Assembly (NCBI GenBank): GCA_963575745.1
Contig: CAUYUJ010016904.1
Span: forward strand, 366,272-421,271
DNA: 55,000 bases
From: Prorocentrum cordatum
Taxonomy: Eukaryota > Sar > Dinophyceae > Prorocentrales > Prorocentraceae
Direction of reading: 5' to 3'
A model generated the notes under the pieces. It was not told where the DNA came from. It searched no databases and saw nothing but the letters and a program-made list of their open reading frames with translations. Position 1 is the first letter of the stretch, and each line of letters starts with the position of its first letter. The position numbers were made by a program, and so were the translations under genes. Positions 51,157-55,000 of the stretch are shown one piece after another.

Positions 51157-52713
51157 CGAAGCGAACACTTGTTGGAAACTGTTGTGGTCTATTGAAGGGG
51201 AGGTGGCAGCAAAGTCATGAAACGCAGCCGGGCCGGCCCGCCCTTCTGCGGACATTTGGGCAATCGTTTTTTTTACGTCTAGAAGGTTCGCTATCATCGA
51301 GCATCCTGGTAAGAACCCGCTCTGATCCGACATTATGAGCGGTTCGATCGAGGGCCCCACCACCAGGCAAATCGCGCTGGCGAAGAGGCGGTTGTCACAG
51401 CTCGCCGCGTTAAGCGGCCGCGCGCCGCTCGCAGGCAAGGCCGCGGCCTCACTTCCCGCTGGGCTCTCAAGATCTTTGGGAAGGAAGAAGAGCAGACTTT
51501 CGTTGAAGTCGGCGCAGTGGTGCCGGACTCGCTCCTCCCCTGCTTCGGGCACCATGTCTTGGAACGCCCCGTGCAATGCGTTCGCCGCTAATTCCCTTAA
51601 CGCCCTCCAAGCCCCATAGGGTAGTCCATCCGGCCCTGGGCAGGAGTCGTTGGGGCGCTGGCGTCTGAGCTGGAGCTCGCGCGTGACCGCATGCGCGGGG
51701 CCATGGAGCTCCCGGTCGGCGGCGCCCTCGATCAACCACTCCTCGAGGCGATCCTGCCGAATGCCGCTTTCCCGGGAAGTCTCCCCCCACTGGCGCCGCA
51801 CCGCGCTTGCCATATCGCCCGCCCCCGTCACGACGTTGCCGCGTTCGTCGACGACGGCCCCAATGCCAGAATTGCGGCCAGGCGCAAATTTGTGGCCCTT
51901 GCGCATTCGCTTGTGGCGTTGGCGACGATAGCCTCGCACAGTTTGCGCGCTGCCCAACAAGTCGAAGGCTGACTGCAGAGCAGTTCGATGGGCCAACTCC
52001 GGCTCTGGAGTGGGCCTTCGATAATTTCCTACGCATGCCTCCGAGCAGTGTCTCGGGAGCGCTGGGAGGAGACTCGCTCCTCCTGCAGCGCGCTCTCTCC
52101 TTCCTATGCCCACTTCAGGCTCCATAGTTGCATCCGGCATCATCAGTTTTCCTCTTCCGAGTTCTCGGGGGCGTGCATCGGGTTTTTCCGCGAAGGGGCG
52201 AGGTGGCTTTTGACTGTTTTTTTTGTTTCTCCCCCTCTTCCTCTGGCTCCTCTTCCCCTCCTCGATGACATATTTGTCCGCGCGTGCCTGAGTGTCTCGG
52301 CGCTGGCGCGTTGGCAGTTGCGCCTCGCGATTCCCCCACCATTCGTGGCTTGGCTCATCCCATCTGCGCGCTGCCACTTGCCGGGCGATTGAGTTTGCGA
52401 GGGTGTGCACGGAGTTGGGCCTCCAACGTTCCATTATGCAGCACTGTTGCCAGCTCGTATCGACCCAGGTCCAGAGCGATCGGTCGGCGTTTTTGTTTAT
52501 GCTACGCTCGGCGACGCTCTTGGCTTTCAGCGCGTGCGTGTGTCTTATATGACCTGTGTGGAAGCCGCCTGGGGTTCGCGCGCGCACGGTGCGTTTGTCT
52601 AGTGCGGTCGGCGCTGCCGGCGAGTGCGAATGCTGTCCGACTCGCCTTTGAAGGGTAGCGCTTAAGAGGACAGGAATCGTTATTTTCCCAATGCGTCTGG
52701 TCTGCAGCATCAA
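51149..52713 (-). pseudogene. Non-LTR retrotransposon RT, N-terminal half (host element, part 1)
   Basis: A single open frame of about 520 codons on the - strand. The N-terminal portion is basic and linker-like (RSQRKRGRNKKNSQKPPRPF). From about 51680 down the RT domain begins: NDSCPGPDGLPYGAWRALRE, LLFFLPK, ASGARPLNAASCDNRLFASA, IMSDQSGFLPGCSMIANLLD and AAFHDFAATSPSIDHNSFQQ. Here motif A, which normally has an Asp (F-x-D-F-x-x-A), reads FHDFAAT. The frame ends FASLG followed by a stop created by the inserted LINE. The missing remainder (motifs B, C, thumb) is at 46.8-47.96 kb. Upstream of 52.7 kb no endonuclease domain is seen, so the host copy is probably 5'-truncated. Confidence 0.8.
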
Positions 52714-52739
52714 GCAAAATGGAAGGGTGGAAGGAGCAA

Positions 52740-53000
52740 TTGTGGGGTAATTGCATTGTCAGTTGTAGCGGGAGCTGTAGTGCGACATGTCAAACGAGCT
52801 ATTGTAGTGGCGGCATTGCGAATTTAGGGGGGGGCTGATGGGCTGTAGTGGGAGTGGCCCTACTGGCTGTGCCAAACAGCTGTAGTGGGTCCTGCAGTCG
52901 CATGTGCAGCAGCGATAGCGAGAGGTGCGCGACTTGGCGCACTAGAAGATACATTCGGAAGGTGTGCTCAGTTTTGTAGTAATGGCTGTAGTTGGGTGCG
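52740..53000. repeat. Degenerate GTAGTxGxAGCTG repeat, locus 3
   Basis: GTAGCGGGAGCTGTAGTG, GAGCTATTGTAGTGGCGG, GGGCTGTAGTGGGAGTGG and AACAGCTGTAGTGGG words, as at 44.8 and 46.6 kb. It abuts the 5' side of the host RT pseudogene, while locus 2 abuts its 3' side. Confidence 0.6.
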
Positions 53001-53009
53001 GGTAAGAGT

Positions 53010-53790
53010 TTCACGAGGGACACTATGGACAAATGTTTTACTGGCTGCGTTGGGAATTTCAGCGCGGCTGCACTCCTCCTCGCAGTCTTCCTCGTTGTTC
53101 TTCCGACCATTCCGGTTTTACAGACGGCGTGTCAGGCAGGACGATATGCAAAAAGTACAGACACACCAGATAAGTTTCAAGGTTTTGGTAAAGAAGTCGA
53201 GTGAAAGCATGCGTGTAATTCAGACGTGTGCATATATAATCCCCGAAGCAAATGTCAGGGATGTGGTCAGCAAGCCCTGCCAAACACAGATATCCCAACT
53301 ATGGTTCAATGCGTTGGTATGGAGACGCTGGGGATGTGCAGTTTTCCCATATGTTCAGCAGATTTCTTTTGGAAACAGTCGCCACTCCTCCTCCTCCTGC
53401 CCCCTCGCATCTTCCGCGCCCCCTCAGGGAAGCTGCGCCCGGCAGGAGACCCTGTGAAAAACACAGTTGCCCGATGTATCTTTGAAGGGTTCGGTGGAGA
53501 AGCCGTGTGAACACATAGTTGCCATATATGTTTGCCATGTGTGTGGTAAGGATGCCGTGTGAAAGCACAGATATCAAAAACGTGTAAAGGTTTTCTGGGA
53601 GGGGGTGGCAATCCCCCCCCTGCTCCTTCGCCCCCCCCCACGCCCCCCCCCCAAACCCCCTACCCCGCAGGAGGGTTGCGCCTGGCAGGAAACCCGGAAA
53701 CCCCAGTGAAAACACAGCTATACCACATATGTTTCAAGGTTTTCGAAGGGAAGCCATGCGGAAACACCCTTAACCCATGTATAGTACAAA
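53010..53790 (+). repeat. Degenerate GTGAAAACACAG-type repeats with C-rich inserts
   Basis: Variants of GTGTGAAAGCACAGATATC and GTGAAAACACAGTTGCC are followed by a TTTGAAGGGTTCGGTGGAGAAGCC-like box at about 53150-53270, 53450-53540 and 53700-53770. Two C-rich inserts (CTCCTCCTCCTGCCCCC and a run of C near 53620-53655) each precede a CGCCYGGCAGGARAC box, so a larger unit of about 290 bp is repeated. Confidence 0.55.
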
Positions 53791-53811
53791 ACGAGGCCAC
53801 TCTGGCTCAAG
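53791..53811 (+). other. Possible relict spliced-leader sequence
   Basis: The 21 bases match the dinoflagellate spliced leader (CCGTAGCCATTTTGGCTCAAG, as I recall it) at 16 positions, with the last nine (TGGCTCAAG) identical. In retroposed genes such relicts mark a former trans-splice site. A nine-base match alone could arise by chance in a window of this size. Confidence 0.25.
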
Positions 53812-53859
53812 CTGGAGACCCTACGGCCTGGGGATGACTCTCGCCGAGTCGCGATGAGG

Positions 53860-54238
53860 TCACTCGCCGCAGAATCCCCCCCCCCCGATGACGGCGGCCA
53901 TTTGCCTGGCCCCGTTCGCGGGCCGCCCGCCTATGGCATGCGTGGCCCCTCGACGCTCGCGGGCGCGCGGCCCGAGCGCGCGCCGCCGCCGGCGCCGCGG
54001 GCAGCTGACTGCAGGGCGTGCGGAGCGGATGCAAGCGAGCGCACATCTCCGTCAGCTCCTCCGCCCCCATCAGATACCTCGTGAAGTACTTCTGCTTCAT
54101 CGTCTCGCTGTTCTACCCATGGTTGATATCGATTGCGTGGCCAATGTGGCCCCGAGCACTGCCCCGCTGACAACGGTTGAAGCTGGATGCGCAGCTTCTG
54201 TGAGTTTGGGTGCGCGCTGTCTATCGCCGCGGTCCTGA
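53860..54238 (+). other. GC-rich region with a possible membrane-segment exon
   Basis: One frame at about 54060-54161 reads RYLVKYFCFIVSLFYPWLIS and continues IAWPMWPRALPR to a TGA, a convincing transmembrane-like run. The rest of the region is GC-rich with Arg/Ala/Pro frames and a C homopolymer at 53877-53886. No family assigned; it could be chance. Confidence 0.2.
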
Positions 54239-54244
54239 GGCACG

Positions 54245-54751
54245 ATGTCGGGGGTCTACATCCCATATCGGGACATGCTGAGGCCCCCTCTGCACGGCTG
54301 GTTGCCCATCGCCTCCGTAGACGAGATGCTCAGAGTTTTTCGCGCCCATCTGGATTTGTTCCGGCTTGCGGCTTCTGGCGTGGCGTTCTTGAGCGTTTGC
54401 GAGGATTCCGCGGCCGCGGACGTCGTAACCTTTCTGCCTTGCCTGGAGGCGCTGCCCGCTGGGAACCGGACCGCGAGCACAATCGAGTGGGGCGACGACC
54501 AGACCGATCTGCTTTTAGGTCCAGAGGGCATCTGGGATAGCTTGCGCACGCCCTCCGCCCTGCGACCGCGGGACGAAGCCCGCGCTGAAAGCATGGAGCG
54601 GCTTAGCATGCACATGATCTCAGCTCTCAACCAACAGTTCGCCGAGGGGCTACGGGAGTCGATGCAAATTTTCCCACCATTACCCTTCGTATATATATAT
54701 ATATATACACTAAGTTTTTTAGATACCGAGGCACCTTCTTCGATTGCCTAG
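54245..54751 (+). CDS. Hypothetical protein, partial or single-exon ORF
   Basis: 168-codon frame from ATG 54245. Reads YIPYRDMLRPPLHGWLPIAS, VDEMLRVFRAHLDLFRLAAS, VVTFLPCLEALPAGNRT, LLLGPEGIWDSLRTPSALRP and ESMERLSMHMISALNQQFAE. Composition is balanced and helical, unlike the repeats nearby. After about 54690 the frame crosses a short TA microsatellite (reading YIYIYT), so the true end is probably earlier or at a splice site. I do not recognise the family. Confidence 0.45.
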   Translation: MSGVYIPYRDMLRPPLHGWLPIASVDEMLRVFRAHLDLFRLAASGVAFLSVCEDSAAADVVTFLPCLEALPAGNRTASTIEWGDDQTDLLLGPEGIWDSLRTPSALRPRDEARAESMERLSMHMISALNQQFAEGLRESMQIFPPLPFVYIYIYTLSFLDTEAPSSIA

Positions 54752-55000
54752 GCACAAGTTTCAGCAACGGTTCTCGTGCGCCTGACCTGGAGATTCAGGG
54801 CGTCTCAGGTGCCGGCGCTCTCAGAGCAGCCCTGGGCAGTCTTTCACTCGTGCGGCACACCTAGCGGGGGCAATGTCCGCTGCTCGAGCGTGCGATGATT
54901 TGGCAGTCTTGAGGCTTTGCCTTTTGTGACCTGCGCTTGGCCAGGAGTCGCCAGAACGGGGGGGTGACTTGCTTTCGAGTTTCGGAGCCCCGTTCTCAGT
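54752..55000. other. Right edge, nothing recognised
   Basis: Mixed-composition sequence without repeats or a clear frame. It may continue the gene at 54.2 kb as intron or exon. Confidence 0.4.

Noticed and set aside
25069-55000. C-terminal exon of the Fhit-like gene
   Set aside because: I searched for an acceptor followed by a Phe-completing base and N-D-x-[IV]-Y. The only similar wording (ANDIIRTSEDKG near 34.7 kb) lies in the copia-like linker and lacks the rest of the segment.
1-55000. tRNA, rRNA or spliced-leader RNA genes
   Set aside because: No cloverleaf with A and B boxes, rRNA core sequence or intact spliced-leader gene was recognised by eye on either strand. A covariance-model scan would settle this.

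Overview
The window looks like nuclear DNA of a dinoflagellate, possibly a GC-rich, Prorocentrum-like species. This is inference. It rests on exons scattered in very large repeat-filled introns, candidate GA-AG intron borders, decayed non-LTR and Ty1/copia-like retroelements of kinds I associate with dinoflagellates, many simple-sequence tracts, and the absence of any bacterial gene order, operon, tRNA or rRNA. Nearly all long open frames are by-products of GC-rich or triplet-repeat DNA. I recognise only one likely host gene.

That gene is a Fhit-type HIT-domain nucleotide hydrolase on the + strand. Its pieces lie at about 3.0 kb (N-terminal strand), 3.77-3.88 kb (core of the fold) and 24.90-25.07 kb (the HVHVHVL catalytic triad). 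All joins are phase 0 and the order is correct, so introns of about 0.7 kb and about 21 kb are implied. The large intron would hold: a decayed LINE 3' end (4.2-5.5 kb); 64-bp, decamer, about 240-bp and about 800-bp repeat arrays with long palindromes (8.3-15.8 kb); a 1-kb purine tract (15.8-16.9 kb); a composite 90-bp satellite element (17.4-18.8 kb); a CGT tract (19.3-20.0 kb); and several minisatellites (20-24 kb).

From 28.1 to 37.3 kb the + strand carries remnants, in the expected order, of a Ty1/copia-like polyprotein: gag, basic tail, broken CCHC knuckle, Ala/Pro-rich linkers, RING-like finger and aspartic protease (D-I-G-S). Frameshifts, in-frame stops and repeat insertions interrupt them. 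A short palindrome (GCGGG-GNNA-CCYGC) recurs through this block and usually encodes Ala-Gly-x-Pro-Ala in the open frame. A gene-like but unrecognised block follows at 37.3-40.5 kb.

The right side has GC-rich filler (41-42.8 kb), an inverted second copy of the composite satellite element (42.9-44.8 kb), further minisatellites (44.8-46.1 kb), and a nested retroelement structure (about 46.8-52.7 kb). In the last, a non-LTR reverse transcriptase gene on the - strand is cut by a 3.2-kb LINE flanked by an 8-bp target duplication; the LINE's endonuclease half is inverted. Beyond 52.7 kb are more degenerate repeats, a weak relict spliced-leader candidate and one unidentified ORF (54.2-54.7 kb). Frameshifts could be true decay or assembly error; I cannot tell them apart from sequence alone.
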